Below are positions 39,368 to 48,912 of a DNA stretch of 64,000 nt, one piece after another (within the stretch, counting starts at the first letter, position 1; each line of letters begins with the position of its first letter). The translations under genes and the position numbers were made by a program. The notes under the pieces were generated by a model. That model made no database searches. It was not told where the DNA came from and saw only the letters and a list, made by a program, of their open reading frames with translations. Source of the stretch: Agrobacterium larrymoorei (GTDB taxonomy: Bacteria > Pseudomonadota > Alphaproteobacteria > Rhizobiales > Rhizobiaceae); the NCBI RefSeq assembly GCF_013322225.1, contig NZ_JAAMFB010000006.1, positions 62,001 to 126,000 of the forward strand. The letters are read 5' to 3'.

Positions 39368-39397
39368 GCGTCTGTTGTCAATGAAAACAACAGACGC
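39368..39397. repeat. 11-bp inverted repeat upstream of the TumE gene
   Basis: GCGTCTGTTGT and ACAACAGACGC are perfect over 11 bases with an 8-base loop. It lies just after the quinone oxidoreductase stop on the minus strand, so it could be its terminator (no good T run) or a second operator sharing the TTGTC half-site. Confidence 0.55.
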
Positions 39398-39408
39398 GTT
39401 GCATGGGT

Positions 39409-40410
39409 TTACGAGACCCGCATCACAATCTTCCCGATATGCCCGCTGCTTTCCATCAACTTGTGACCCTCCGCAACCTGCGCGAAATCAATCACATCAT
39501 GGATGACCGGCGCGAGTATGCCTGTTTTCAGCAACGGCCAGACCTGCTCTACCAGCTCATCACGGATGGCGCGTTTTTCGTCAGCGGTACGGGGGCGCAT
39601 GGTGGAGCCGGTGACTGTGAGGCGCTTGACCATGATGGGGCGTAGATCGACCTTTTCGGCTATCGTGCCGCCGAGGAAGGCGATGATGGAAAGGCAGCCA
39701 TCCTTGGCCAGCGAGGCGACGTTCTTTTCGAAATAGGAGGCGCCGATCATGTCGAGAATGACGTCCACGCCCTTGCCGCCGGTCGCTTCCTTGATGACGG
39801 CAGCGAAATCTTCTTCGCGGTAATTGATCGCTCGTTTTGCGCCAAGCTTTTCGCAGGCATCGCATTTTTCCTTCGAGCCCGCCGTTGTATAGACCTCAGC
39901 GCCAAACGCCTTGGCAAGCTGGATGGCCGTCGTGCCGATACCGCTGCTGCCGCCATGGATCAGCACGCTCTCGCCCTCGGTCAGACCAGCCATTTGGAAG
40001 AGGTTGGCCCACACGGTAAAGAACGTCTCCGGCAGTGCCGCTGCCTTGACCGCATCATATCCTTCAGGAAAGGGGAGGGCCTGACCGGCGGGCACCACAC
40101 AATATTCCGCGTAACCGCCGCCATTTGCCAGGGCACAGACGTGATCACCGATCTTGTACTCGCCAACGCCGTCGCCAAGCGCCACGACCTCTCCGGCAAT
40201 CTCCAGACCCAGGACGGGACTTGCATCCTTCGGAGCAGGGTAATTGCCTTGCCGCTGCGCCACATCCGGTCGGTTTATGCCCGCTGCCTGCACCTTTACG
40301 AGTATTTCTCCGGCCTTCGGCAAAGGCAAGGGGCCGTTCGAAAACGTCATGACCTCAGGGCCGCCAAAGCTCGGCAGATCGACATATCGCATGGTGGTTG
40401 GCAGGGTCAC
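39409..40410 (-). CDS. NAD(P)H:quinone oxidoreductase, zinc-less MDR family
   Basis: 333 residues starting at the GTG at 40410, preceded by a perfect AGGAGG at 6 bases; the next Met is 6 codons on. A medium-chain dehydrogenase fold without the zinc-loop cysteines: N-terminal GroES-like domain ([22 protein letters not shown]), then the nucleotide fold [31 protein letters not shown] (about 140-170). The PIG3/QorA-like group reduces quinones using NADPH. Monocistronic, followed by the inverted repeat upstream of the TA pair. Confidence 0.9.
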   Translation of the reverse strand: MTLPTTMRYVDLPSFGGPEVMTFSNGPLPLPKAGEILVKVQAAGINRPDVAQRQGNYPAPKDASPVLGLEIAGEVVALGDGVGEYKIGDHVCALANGGGYAEYCVVPAGQALPFPEGYDAVKAAALPETFFTVWANLFQMAGLTEGESVLIHGGSSGIGTTAIQLAKAFGAEVYTTAGSKEKCDACEKLGAKRAINYREEDFAAVIKEATGGKGVDVILDMIGASYFEKNVASLAKDGCLSIIAFLGGTIAEKVDLRPIMVKRLTVTGSTMRPRTADEKRAIRDELVEQVWPLLKTGILAPVIHDVIDFAQVAEGHKLMESSGHIGKIVMRVS

Positions 40411-40548
40411 GGATGGCCTCCTCAAAGGTTCTCAATAATGGGAACTTAGGTCAGACAGACTTCTAATTAAAGAAGACCTTTTGACGCTGCTGCGATAATC
40501 TTCATTTTAAAACCTGCTTATCCCACTGAATTTTAGGAAGGACTTTTG

Positions 40549-40998
40549 ATGAACAAGGTCGTTGTTCGGGCCGTTCGGGTTGAGGATCGAGCAGGGTGGG
40601 ATGTTTTGTATCAAGGCTATGCGGCTTTCTACAATGTCGTGCAGACGGCCGAAATGCGAGACACGGTATGGGCGTGGCTGCATGACGATAGCAAGGAGTC
40701 ACGGGGCCTTGTCGCGGTGGATGCAGACGGACGGCTGACCGGGATCACACATTTTCGGCCGTTCGCCCGACCGTTGTCCGCGACGACTGGCTGCTATCTC
40801 GATGATCTTTTCGTCTCGCCATCAGCGCGTGGCACCGGCTGCGCCGAAGCGTTGATCGAAGGTGTCAAGGCGGTAGCCCTCAGCGAAGGATGGTCGGTCG
40901 TAAGATGGATTACCGCCGAGAATAATTATCGCGGTCGCGCGGTCTATGACAAGTTGGCGACACGAACCAATTGGGTCACCTACGACATCAAGGTATGA
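40549..40998 (+). CDS. GNAT acetyltransferase
   Basis: 149 residues from ATG 40549, with AGGAAGGA upstream. GNAT core: GCYLDDLFVSPSARGTGCAEALIEGVKAVALSEG (about 83-115), including the acetyl-CoA loop, and ENNYRGRAVYDKLATRTNWVTYDI at the end. The pattern LDDLFVSPxxRGxGxxxALIE with NxxARxLYDKxA matches small diamine or amino-acid acetyltransferases, but the substrate is undetermined. Probably single-gene. Confidence 0.85.
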   Translation: MNKVVVRAVRVEDRAGWDVLYQGYAAFYNVVQTAEMRDTVWAWLHDDSKESRGLVAVDADGRLTGITHFRPFARPLSATTGCYLDDLFVSPSARGTGCAEALIEGVKAVALSEGWSVVRWITAENNYRGRAVYDKLATRTNWVTYDIKV

Positions 40999-41105
40999 AG
41001 GATTTCCAGCAAAGGCGCGAAGTGGTTTTGCGCCCGGAGAATGCGTGAAACAGAAAGTCAGAGCATATCGGCGAAAAGCGGAACCTCAGATGCGCCTCAC
41101 GGCGA

Positions 41106-42908
41106 TCACTCCTTCTCGCCGTAACTACGAATAATCAGCCCGGAATCGCTTTCCTTCGCAGCTTTCTTGATGCAGGCAATTTCCGAGCCGATCTTTTCCG
41201 GAGCTCCGATGATCAGGCCCTTCGGCAGCTTCAGCACGCCGATGGAGCAGCGCAGCAACGCAAAATCGCGCTCGTTACCGAAGCGGTCATGTCCTTTGAT
41301 CTGGCCCGCAGCGCGATCCTCGTCGGAGTAGAGTTCAACTACATCGTCATGGAAATCGCTCAGCAGACGCTCAAGAATTTCGGTCAGCTCGTCCTTCGTC
41401 CAGTCACGCACGCCTATGAAGAAATCATCGCCGCCGATGTGGCCGAGGAAGCAGCCGCCTGCGAAGAAATAGCGTCGCATGAGTGCCGAAAACAGGCTGA
41501 TGGCATGGTCGCCAATGTGGAAGCCGTATTTGTCGTTGAACGGCTTGAAGTTATCGAAATCGCAGTAGCAGAAGAAACGGCTTTCATCATCGTCGCCACA
41601 GGCGTCCTCGATAAAACCGCTTATCGCACGGTTGCCGGGAAGGGCGGTGAGCGGGTTTTGCTCCTGCGCCAGCTTCAGCTGCTTCTCGTTGATGACCTTG
41701 ATGAGCGAAGCGGCGGAGACCACGCCGACATAGCGCATGTTCTCGGTCAGGATCACGCAGGCGCTGCCGCCCATATTGGCGAAGATGTTCATCAACTGAT
41801 CCGCATCGGCATCGAGGCCGACGATGGGCGCGCCATCCACGAAGTGCGAAATCGTTCGCTCATAGACCTTGTTTTTCAGCAGATCGCGCCCGAACGGTTG
41901 ATAGATATATTCCTTGAGATGATATTCGTTGATGACGCCACGCGGCTCACCATTGGCGTTCAGAACGGGGAAGAACGCCTGAGAGGGATTGCGACGGAAC
42001 AGCTCGAACACGCTGTCGATGCTGTCGTTTTCGAAAACGGTCGGTAGCCGCTCGATCTGGCGACGGATAAGGATTTCGTCCAGCGTCTGGCTGTTGCGGC
42101 GCGCTTCGCCCAGATGCTGAAGGTGCGGAAAGGCGCCTTGCAATTCGCTGATGAAGGTGGTGGGGCGTGAAATGAACCAGCCCTGTACCAGATCGACACC
42201 ATACTCGCGGCAGGCCAGAAATTCCGCTTCCGTCTCGATGCCCTCGGCAATCACCCGCACGCCAAGCACATGCGCAATGTTGACGATGTTCTTGACCATG
42301 TGTCGCTTGCGCGGATTTCGATCCACGCCTTCGATGAAGTAGCGGTCGATCTTCAGATAGTCGACCGGAAAATCGCACAGCAGCTTCATTTCGCCATGAC
42401 CAACGCCGAAGTCGTCAATGGCGAGCTTGAAGCCTTCGCGGCGCATACGTGTGATCAGGGCGCTGAACTCCGGCACGCTTGTATTATCGAAGCGTTCCGA
42501 AAGCTCGAAGCATATGGAGGAGGGCGGTATCGAGGCCTTTGCCAGATGCTCCAGCAAGGTATCCAGAATGGCGTCGCCATGGCGAATGAGCCGGACATCG
42601 AGATTGAGGAACAGCGTGGCCGATGAAAATTCAGCTAAGGTGGAGAACTTGGCCAGAGCCCGCCCTGCCAGCATCTGCTCCAGCGAAACCAACTGGCCAT
42701 CGGCTTCGACGTGGTCGAGAAGTTCCAGCGGGTTATCGAAGCCGATGCGGTCGTAGCCGCGCATCAGGGATTCGTAACCGAATATTGTTCCGGTGGTCGC
42801 CTCGACAATGGGCTGAAAAGCAGTCTCCAGAACGAGTTTCGCCATGGAAATCATCTGACCGTTTGCGAACCGCCTGATCGCCTCGGGGTCGACCGCCGTG
42901 GACTGCAT
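41106..42908 (-). CDS. EAL-CBS-GGDEF cytoplasmic protein, probable c-di-GMP phosphodiesterase
   Basis: 600 residues with GGAG 7 bases before the start. The EAL domain comes first (about 25-265): GYESLMRGYDR, ELSERFDN, AIDDFGVGHGEMKLL, LKIDRYF and AEGIETEAEF keep the metal and base residues. Two CBS repeats follow (about 285-400), then a GGDEF domain whose motif reads HIGGDDFFIG (about 494), with Asp in place of the Glu. That suggests a hydrolase controlled by nucleotide binding to CBS or to the degenerate GGDEF. No membrane segment. A perfect 13-bp hairpin lies in its leader. Confidence 0.92.
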   Translation of the reverse strand: MQSTAVDPEAIRRFANGQMISMAKLVLETAFQPIVEATTGTIFGYESLMRGYDRIGFDNPLELLDHVEADGQLVSLEQMLAGRALAKFSTLAEFSSATLFLNLDVRLIRHGDAILDTLLEHLAKASIPPSSICFELSERFDNTSVPEFSALITRMRREGFKLAIDDFGVGHGEMKLLCDFPVDYLKIDRYFIEGVDRNPRKRHMVKNIVNIAHVLGVRVIAEGIETEAEFLACREYGVDLVQGWFISRPTTFISELQGAFPHLQHLGEARRNSQTLDEILIRRQIERLPTVFENDSIDSVFELFRRNPSQAFFPVLNANGEPRGVINEYHLKEYIYQPFGRDLLKNKVYERTISHFVDGAPIVGLDADADQLMNIFANMGGSACVILTENMRYVGVVSAASLIKVINEKQLKLAQEQNPLTALPGNRAISGFIEDACGDDDESRFFCYCDFDNFKPFNDKYGFHIGDHAISLFSALMRRYFFAGGCFLGHIGGDDFFIGVRDWTKDELTEILERLLSDFHDDVVELYSDEDRAAGQIKGHDRFGNERDFALLRCSIGVLKLPKGLIIGAPEKIGSEIACIKKAAKESDSGLIIRSYGEKE

Positions 42909-42982
42909 TTCAATTCTCCGCCGTTCTATTGCCTGATCTGCGCTGAAAACCTGGCGGATGAGGGCTCTTTTTGGCGGGGATG

Positions 42983-43017
42983 ATGATGGAAAGTTCTCAA
43001 CGAAAACTTTCCATCAT
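42983..43017. repeat. 13-bp perfect hairpin upstream of the EAL gene
   Basis: ATGATGGAAAGTT pairs with AACTTTCCATCAT around a 9-base loop. No T run on either side, so an ordinary terminator of the parD-like gene is doubtful. It lies between that gene and the EAL-CBS-GGDEF gene on the same strand. Confidence 0.65.
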
Positions 43018-43065
43018 GTGAAGCTTTCATGAAACTTCGTTAAATCTGTAACGTCTTAAGGCCGT

Positions 43066-43299
43066 TCAGCCGTGACGTCGCACCGAGTGGGCAGCATAGA
43101 GATCCGCCACATTCAGATGTTCCTCGGTGGAGTGGGGAGGGTTGGCTTCGCGGGACATGGTTTCCTGTTCGGCGGAAGCGACCCACAGACGCAAGGCGGC
43201 GCGAACGACTTCGCTGCCCGAAGCATATGCCCCGCAGGCGACGGCTTCGCGCATTTTTGCCGCCTGCTCCGGGGAAATGGAAACGGTTACCATTGGCAT
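43066..43299 (-). CDS. ParD-like antitoxin, apparently without partner
   Basis: 77 residues with GGGAG 9 bases before the start. The ribbon-helix-helix N-terminus VTVSISPEQAAKMREAVACGAYASGSEVVRAALRLW (about 4-40) is typical of ParD, followed by an acidic, flexible tail. The expected ParE gene is missing: only about 150 non-coding bases separate it from the next gene downstream, and none lies upstream. It is either a solitary regulator, an anti-addiction remnant, or half of a decayed pair. Confidence 0.8.
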   Translation of the reverse strand: MPMVTVSISPEQAAKMREAVACGAYASGSEVVRAALRLWVASAEQETMSREANPPHSTEEHLNVADLYAAHSVRRHG

Positions 43300-43732
43300 C
43301 GTGTTTCTCCCTATTTGAAGCGGCGTATTTCGGTCATCATGCCGAAGGTCGGTCGCTCTGGCCGTTATGGATATTCACCGCTGGCCGTTTCGGTGAACCT
43401 AAGTGATTATTAAATTAGCACGAACTCGTTGTGCGACCGAACAAACGCGGGGCTGGAATATAGGTTCCGGCGGAAAATTCGTTTCGTGACGCTCGGATTT
43501 GGAAGGCAAATCTTTGCCTCAGCGCCGGAACATTGCATTCCGTCATCAAGCGAATTTCGTCGGTCATGCCGCACCTCCACTTGGTTTTGTGTCGAGAACT
43601 TATCAGCAATACCTTATGAGCGCAAAGCTTTCCGCTGGCTTTGATCTGCCTCAAAAGCACGATTGCGTGTCGAGATTTTTATTGATTGATCAGTCAATCA
43701 ATAATAAAAGAGGCAATCGAAGGAGATTGTTG
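43300..43732. other. Region between the parD-like gene and betI
   Basis: 433 bases with no accepted gene. It contains the BetI operator at 43679-43704 and, further upstream, presumably the parD promoter. Open frames here (for example 43415-43660 minus) have no family match or ribosome site. Confidence 0.5.
43679..43704. promoter_or_regulatory. BetI operator
   Basis: TTATTGATTGA-TCAG-TCAATCAATAA, perfect 11-base arms. The ATTGATTG / CAATCAAT core is that of BetI sites in other bacteria. It lies about 30 bases upstream of the betI start, where BetI would repress betIB until choline is present. Confidence 0.82.
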
Positions 43733-44344
43733 ATGCCGAAAGTCGGAATGGAACCGCTACGGCGCAAGGCGCTGGTGGATGCCGCACTTCGCACCATAGG
43801 CCATCATGGTTCGCTGAATGTGACAATGTCGGATATCGCGCGCGAAGCCGGTGTTTCGGCAGCACTCGCGCATCATTACTTCGGCAGCAAGCAGCAGCTT
43901 TTGCTGGAAACCATCCGCAGCCTCCTGCGCGATTTAAGGCGCGATGCCGTTGCCGCGCTCACCCGCGCATCCGGCCCGCGCGAACGCCTGAGCGCCATCG
44001 TGCGCGTGTCCTTCCAGAGCGATCAGTTTACGCAGGAGACGGTTGCCGCATGGCTGGCCTTCTATGTGGAGGCTCAACGCTCGGAAGAAACGCGAAAGCT
44101 CTTGGTCATCTACACCAAGCGGCTGCGCTCCAACATCATGGATAGCCTTAACCGCCTTTGCCCGCCGGATGATGCGGCGCGAATTGCGGAAGGGGCGGCG
44201 GCCATGATCGACGGTCTCTACATTCGCCACAGCCTGCAGGCCGCGCCGCTTGGCCTGTCCGCAGCGCCGACGCTTGTCGAGGATTACTTCGACACACAGC
44301 TGAAACAATTTTCGGACAACAAACCGTCCATCCGCATTCTTTGA
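43733..44344 (+). CDS. betI: TetR-family choline-responsive repressor BetI
   Basis: 203 residues from ATG 43733, with AAGGAGA upstream. The TetR DNA-binding domain has [34 protein letters not shown] (about 32-65), followed by a ligand domain with [10 protein letters not shown] and [10 protein letters not shown] typical of BetI. It represses the choline-to-glycine-betaine genes. Followed 11 bases later by betB. Confidence 0.95.
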   Translation: MPKVGMEPLRRKALVDAALRTIGHHGSLNVTMSDIAREAGVSAALAHHYFGSKQQLLLETIRSLLRDLRRDAVAALTRASGPRERLSAIVRVSFQSDQFTQETVAAWLAFYVEAQRSEETRKLLVIYTKRLRSNIMDSLNRLCPPDDAARIAEGAAAMIDGLYIRHSLQAAPLGLSAAPTLVEDYFDTQLKQFSDNKPSIRIL

Positions 44345-44355
44345 GGACAGATAAA

Positions 44356-45825
44356 ATGACGTTGAACGCCCAGCCAAAAGCCTCGCATTTCATCGATGGC
44401 GAGTACGTCGAAGACGCCAATGGCACGCTGATCGAAAGCATCTATCCGGCCACCGGCGAAGTCATCGCCCGGCTCCATGCGGCAACACCTGCTATCGTTG
44501 AACGCGCTGTCGCCTCTGCAAAGCGCGCACAGAAAGAGTGGGCGGCGATGAGCCCAACGGCACGCGGGCGCATTCTGCGGCGCGCGGCGGATATCATGCG
44601 CGAGCGCAACCGCGAGCTTTCCGAACTGGAAACGCTGGATACCGGTAAGCCCATTCAGGAAACCATCGTCGCCGACCCGACATCGGGGGCAGACTCGTTC
44701 GAATTCTTCGGCGGCATCGCGCCTTCGGCGCTGAACGGCGATTACATTCCGCTCGGCGGCGATTTTGCCTATACCAAGCGCGTGCCGCTTGGCGTTTGCG
44801 TCGGCATCGGCGCGTGGAATTACCCGCAGCAGATCGCCTGCTGGAAGGCAGCTCCAGCACTTGTGGCGGGCAATGCCATGGTCTTCAAGCCGTCTGAAAA
44901 CACGCCGCTCGGCGCGCTTAAGATCGCTGAAATCCTGATCGAGGCCGGTTTGCCGAAGGGTGTCTTCAACGTCATTCAGGGTGATCGAGATACCGGCCCG
45001 CTGCTCGTCAACCACAAGGATGTCGCCAAGGTCTCGCTAACCGGCTCCGTGCCGACAGGCCGGAAGGTAGCCGCTGCCGCTGCCGGTCACCTGAAGCACG
45101 TGACGATGGAACTCGGCGGCAAGTCTCCGCTGATCGTGTTCGACGATGCCGATATCGAAAGCGCCGTCGGCGGAGCCATGCTCGGCAATTTCTATTCCTC
45201 CGGTCAGGTCTGCTCCAACGGCACCCGCGTTTTCGTGCAGCGCGGCGCAAAGCAGCGCTTCCTCGAGAACCTCAAGAGCCGCACGGAAGCCATGAAGATC
45301 GGCGATCCCATGGACGAAACCACCCAGATCGGACCGCTTGTTTCCAAGGCGCAGCAGGAAAAAGTGCTGGCCTATATGGAAAAGGGCAAGGCCGAAGGCG
45401 CAACGCTCGTCACGGGCGGCGGCATTCCGAACAAGGTCTCCGGTGAAGGTTTCTACGTGCAGCCCACCGTCTTTGCCGATGTGACCGACGAGATGACCAT
45501 CGCCCGCGAAGAAATCTTCGGCCCCGTCATGTGCGTGCTGGATTTCGACAGCGAAGAAGAGGTCATCACCCGCGCCAACGCCACCGAGTTCGGGTTGGCG
45601 GGCGGGGTGTTTACGGCCGATATCAACCGTGCGCATCGCGTGGTGGATCAGCTGGAGGCGGGAACGCTCTGGATCAACACATATAATCTCTGCCCGGTTG
45701 AGATGCCCTTCGGTGGTTCGAAGCAGTCAGGCTTCGGGCGGGAAAACTCGGCGGCAGCGCTCAACCATTACAGCGAGTTGAAGACGGTTTACGTCGCGAC
45801 GGGCAAGGTTGAAGCGCCGTATTGA
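44356..45825 (+). CDS. betB: Betaine-aldehyde dehydrogenase
   Basis: 489 residues from ATG 44356, with GAGGA upstream. The catalytic Cys is in [15 protein letters not shown] (about 286), the general-base Glu in [18 protein letters not shown] (about 252), and the NAD fold in [15 protein letters not shown]. Family-typical residues [16 protein letters not shown] end the domain. It oxidises betaine aldehyde to glycine betaine, an osmoprotectant and carbon source. In the usual order betA would follow directly; here a TA pair on the other strand intervenes. Confidence 0.96.
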   Translation: MTLNAQPKASHFIDGEYVEDANGTLIESIYPATGEVIARLHAATPAIVERAVASAKRAQKEWAAMSPTARGRILRRAADIMRERNRELSELETLDTGKPIQETIVADPTSGADSFEFFGGIAPSALNGDYIPLGGDFAYTKRVPLGVCVGIGAWNYPQQIACWKAAPALVAGNAMVFKPSENTPLGALKIAEILIEAGLPKGVFNVIQGDRDTGPLLVNHKDVAKVSLTGSVPTGRKVAAAAAGHLKHVTMELGGKSPLIVFDDADIESAVGGAMLGNFYSSGQVCSNGTRVFVQRGAKQRFLENLKSRTEAMKIGDPMDETTQIGPLVSKAQQEKVLAYMEKGKAEGATLVTGGGIPNKVSGEGFYVQPTVFADVTDEMTIAREEIFGPVMCVLDFDSEEEVITRANATEFGLAGGVFTADINRAHRVVDQLEAGTLWINTYNLCPVEMPFGGSKQSGFGRENSAAALNHYSELKTVYVATGKVEAPY

Positions 45826-45835
45826 TATGGGCCTG

Positions 45836-46186
45836 TTACACCACCAAATCATCGAGATCGACGTTGAGCGCTACGGCGATGCGTTTCAGTGCATCGACGG
45901 AGCCGGTTTTCTTACCGCTCTCAATGTCGGAGAGATAGGGCTGCGATATTCCAGCATCCTTGGCGAGTTGGGTCATGGTTATCTTGCGGTGCTTGCGAAA
46001 CACTGTAACGGGATTTTCGCCATTTGCGCGCGCTATGACGACCTCCATAGGCCATGTTTCTTCCCCGGCATCGATACGGGCCTTGATGGATTTGGCATGC
46101 AGACCGTCGATCAGATCCTCATAGTCCTCTTCGCTGAGCAGGACATATGTCTTGCCTTCGATGGTCAGTTTCTGAATTTCGCTCAT
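45836..46186 (-). CDS. XRE-family antitoxin inside the bet cluster
   Basis: 116 residues. The C-terminal half is a Cro/CI helix-turn-helix (ITMTQLAKDAGISQPYLSDIESGKKTGSVDALKRIAVAL). The N-terminal MSEIQKLTIEGKTYVLLSEEDYEDLIDGLHA is a typical antitoxin toxin-binding segment. It ends 10 bases from the betB stop, convergent with it. Six bases downstream of the RelE-like toxin gene on the same strand, so a toxin-first pair. Confidence 0.85.
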   Translation of the reverse strand: MSEIQKLTIEGKTYVLLSEEDYEDLIDGLHAKSIKARIDAGEETWPMEVVIARANGENPVTVFRKHRKITMTQLAKDAGISQPYLSDIESGKKTGSVDALKRIAVALNVDLDDLVV

Positions 46187-46192
46187 AGGTCT

Positions 46193-46438
46193 TCACTCCT
46201 TGTAAATGCCGCCACGCGGGCCAACGTCGAGAACGAGGATCACAACCCCATTTTCGTCAATTATGACCCGGTCTTGACCGACGCGGATGCGGAAAAAGTC
46301 GCATCCTTTCATCCTTTTGATGTCAACGGGCTCGCCGCGGGCATAAGCAGAAATCTTTTCGAGGATGGCCAACCTGCGTTTTGGTTGCATTCGCTGCAAC
46401 GCCTTGTCCGCAACCCGCGAAAAAGTGACGTTCTTCAT
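46193..46438 (-). CDS. RelE/ParE-like toxin inside the bet cluster
   Basis: 81 residues from the ATG at 46438 (MKNVTFSRVADKALQRMQ). RelE-type features: KRRLAILEKISAYARGEPVDIKRMKGCDFFRIRVGQDRVIIDENGVVILVLDVGPRG, where the Arg-rich strand and the final GPRG(D/G)IY match the RelE/HigB pattern. The upstream ATATC-AAATA-GATAT palindrome (46448-46462) may be its operator. Convergent with betB and divergent from betA. Confidence 0.85.
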   Translation of the reverse strand: MKNVTFSRVADKALQRMQPKRRLAILEKISAYARGEPVDIKRMKGCDFFRIRVGQDRVIIDENGVVILVLDVGPRGGIYKE

Positions 46439-46447
46439 AATCAACTC

Positions 46448-46462
46448 ATATCAAATAGATAT
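46448..46462. promoter_or_regulatory. Putative operator of the bet-cluster TA pair
   Basis: ATATC-AAATA-GATAT, 5-base arms, about 10 bases upstream of the toxin start in an A/T-rich patch that also separates it from betA. A short palindrome, so only suggestive. Confidence 0.45.
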
Positions 46463-46525
46463 AAAAATCTCAATAAATTTATAGCCGATGATTATGGCTA
46501 TGAACAGAGCAAGAGGCATTGATCC

Positions 46526-48181
46526 ATGACAGTGAGTGCAGATTTCGTCATCGTCGGCTCAGGTTCAGCTGGCTCAGCCATGGCCTATCGCCTGTCGGAA
46601 GACGGGAGATATTCCGTCATCGTCATAGAGGCGGGCGGTTCGGATTTTGGACCGTTCATCCAGATGCCAGCCGCACTTGCCTGGCCGATGAGCATGAAGC
46701 GCTACAATTGGGGTTATCTCTCGGAGCCTGAGCCGAACCTCAATAACCGCCGCATCACCGCGCCGCGCGGCAAAGTCATCGGCGGATCGTCTTCCATCAA
46801 TGGCCTCGTCTATGTTCGCGGCCATGCGGAGGATTTCAACCGGTGGGAAGAGCTGGGCGCGCAGGGCTGGTCCTATGCGGATGTGCTGCCCTACTTCAAG
46901 CGGATGGAACACAGCCATGGCGGCGAGGAAGGCTGGCGCGGGACGGACGGGCCGCTGCACGTGCAGCGCGGGCCGGTGAAAAATCCGTTGTTCCACGCCT
47001 TCATTCAGGCAGGCCAGCAGGCAGGTTTCGAGACGACAGAAGACTACAACGGCTCCAAGCAGGAAGGCTTCGGGCTGATGGAGCAGACGATCCACAATGG
47101 TCGCCGCTGGTCTGCCGCCAACGCCTATCTGCGCCCGGCGCTGAAGCGCGGCAACGTCACACTTGTTCGCGGGTTTGCGTGCAAGATCGTGATCGAGAAC
47201 GGTCGCGCAACGGGCGTCGAGATCGAGCGCCGGGGCAGTGTGGAAACGATCAAGGCGAACCGCGAAGTCATCGTCTCCGCATCGTCTTTCAACTCCCCGA
47301 AACTGCTCATGCTTTCCGGCATCGGCCCGGCGCAGCATCTGCGCGATATGGGTATTGAGGTCAAAGCTGACCGCCCCGGCGTCGGCGCCAATCTTCAGGA
47401 CCATATGGAGTTCTATTTCCAGCAGGTCTCCACCAAGCCGGTGTCGCTCTATTCATGGCTGCCATGGTTCTGGCAGGGTGTGGCCGGTGCGCAGTGGCTT
47501 ATGACCAAGGGTGGGCTCGGTGCCTCCAACCAGTTCGAAGCCTGCGCCTTCCTGCGCTCCGCACCCGGCCTCAAACAGCCGGATATCCAGTTCCATTTCC
47601 TCCCCGTCGCCATTTCCTATGATGGCAAGGCAGCGGCGAAAAGCCACGGTTTTCAGGTGCATGTGGGCTATAACCTGTCGAAATCGCGCGGCAATGTGAC
47701 GCTGCGATCAGCCGATCCGAAGGACGACCCGGTCATCCAGTTCAACTATATGAGCCACGCCGAAGACTGGGAAAAATTCCGCCATTGCGTGCGCCTGACG
47801 CGGGATATTTTTGCCCAGAAGGCGTTTGATGAGTTTCGCGGCCCCGAAATTCAACCGGGCGAAAACGTACAGTCGGATGCCGAGATTGACGCTTTCCTGC
47901 GCGAACATCTGGAAAGCGCCTACCACCCCTGCGGCACCTGCCGCATGGGCGCGAAGGACGATCCGATGGCTGTGGTCGATCCCGAATGCCGCGTCATCGG
48001 CGTCAATGGCCTGCGCGTGGCAGACAGTTCCATCTTCCCGCACGTCACCTACGGCAACCTCAACGGCCCATCGATCATGACCGGAGAAAAGGCGGCGGAT
48101 CACATTCTCGGACGCCAGCCGCTGCCGCGTTCCAATCAGGAGCTCTGGGTCAATCCGCGTGCGGCAGTGAGCGACCGGTGA
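46526..48181 (+). CDS. betA: Choline dehydrogenase
   Basis: 551 residues from ATG 46526, with AGAGG about 9 bases upstream. A GMC flavoprotein: FAD dinucleotide fold [21 protein letters not shown] at the start, GMC signature [20 protein letters not shown] (about 82-101), and the catalytic region [10 protein letters not shown] (about 466) and [20 protein letters not shown]. It oxidises choline to betaine aldehyde. Its promoter must lie in the roughly 90 bases after the TA toxin start. The cluster lacks betC, the choline-sulfatase gene found in some rhizobia. Confidence 0.96.
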   Translation: MTVSADFVIVGSGSAGSAMAYRLSEDGRYSVIVIEAGGSDFGPFIQMPAALAWPMSMKRYNWGYLSEPEPNLNNRRITAPRGKVIGGSSSINGLVYVRGHAEDFNRWEELGAQGWSYADVLPYFKRMEHSHGGEEGWRGTDGPLHVQRGPVKNPLFHAFIQAGQQAGFETTEDYNGSKQEGFGLMEQTIHNGRRWSAANAYLRPALKRGNVTLVRGFACKIVIENGRATGVEIERRGSVETIKANREVIVSASSFNSPKLLMLSGIGPAQHLRDMGIEVKADRPGVGANLQDHMEFYFQQVSTKPVSLYSWLPWFWQGVAGAQWLMTKGGLGASNQFEACAFLRSAPGLKQPDIQFHFLPVAISYDGKAAAKSHGFQVHVGYNLSKSRGNVTLRSADPKDDPVIQFNYMSHAEDWEKFRHCVRLTRDIFAQKAFDEFRGPEIQPGENVQSDAEIDAFLREHLESAYHPCGTCRMGAKDDPMAVVDPECRVIGVNGLRVADSSIFPHVTYGNLNGPSIMTGEKAADHILGRQPLPRSNQELWVNPRAAVSDR

Positions 48182-48184
48182 CGG

Positions 48185-48484
48185 TTAATGATAGTCGTCT
48201 TCGCGTTGGTGGCGAACGGCGAGTATTGATACCGTCTCGCCGTCTTCGATTTGGATGAGCGCAATATAGCCTGACGACCCGAAAGGGATAAGCAGTTCCC
48301 GTAGGAGCGCGCTATCGCCGCGCGCTTTTCTTGTAGCGAAAGGAAACTCGCTTAGTCCTTCTATGGTAGAAATAATGCGGTCAATTGCCTTTTCCGCCGT
48401 ATCAAAATCTTTGTCCAAGAGGAAATTATAGAGCCGCGTTATGTCTGCACGGGCCTTGATGGTATAGCGTAGATGAAACGTCAC
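48185..48484 (-). CDS. ParE-family toxin
   Basis: 99 residues, start GTG 48484 overlapping the antitoxin stop (GTGA). ParE/RelE-plasmid-stabilisation features: RADITRLYNFLLDKDFDTAEKAIDRIISTIEGLSEFPFATRKARG and YIALIQIEDGETVSILAVRHQREDDY, the C-terminal VRHQRE being characteristic. The target would be DNA gyrase for ParE or ribosomes for RelE. Its stop lies 3 bases past the betA stop, convergent. Confidence 0.88.
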   Translation of the reverse strand: MTFHLRYTIKARADITRLYNFLLDKDFDTAEKAIDRIISTIEGLSEFPFATRKARGDSALLRELLIPFGSSGYIALIQIEDGETVSILAVRHQREDDYH

Positions 48485-48762
48485 TGGTTACGCTCAGCCT
48501 TCTTGGCCGCAAGCATCGCTCGCAGTTCTGCGTGTACTTCTTCTGCAGAATAAAAGACGCCGGTGCTTCTGGATTCTTCCAGCGCAGCCAAGCCCCTGGC
48601 AATAAACTCTTCTTGCGATTTGCGGATTTCAACCTGTTTGCGAACAGCGTCTTCGATGAAGCCTGATAGCGTTTCACCCTCTCGCAGCACGCTTTCCGCC
48701 TTATCCCGAAATTCAGGCTCGACCCTAAGCGAGGGCAATGTCGCGGTTTTCAGTAATTTCAT
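48481..48762 (-). CDS. ParD/RHH-type antitoxin
   Basis: 93 residues from ATG 48762, with AGGAG 8 bases upstream. The N-terminal ribbon-helix-helix-like part is TATLPSLRVEPEFRDKAESVLREGETLSGFIEDAVRKQVEIR, and the rest a charged helix ending AKKAERNQ. It precedes the ParE gene with overlapping stop and start, antitoxin first. Expected to autoregulate the pair. The open frame continues to 49230, but that extension overlaps the ClC gene and is not coding. Confidence 0.87.
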   Translation of the reverse strand: MKLLKTATLPSLRVEPEFRDKAESVLREGETLSGFIEDAVRKQVEIRKSQEEFIARGLAALEESRSTGVFYSAEEVHAELRAMLAAKKAERNQ

Positions 48763-48912
48763 CGTCCAACTCCTGCATTGCAATTGCGATGCACAAACTC
48801 TGCGCCTTTCGTTGGCAATTGTCAAAGACGCGGTTGCAATCCGGGCTTGAGGGGTCGATAAGGAGGGTCTCCCGACACATCCGCAACACTCATCCAAGAT
48901 GTCTGGATTACC

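Noticed and set aside
45809-46522. 237-codon plus ORF across the bet-cluster TA pair
   Set aside because: Overlaps both TA genes entirely; the TA proteins have clear family motifs and this frame does not.
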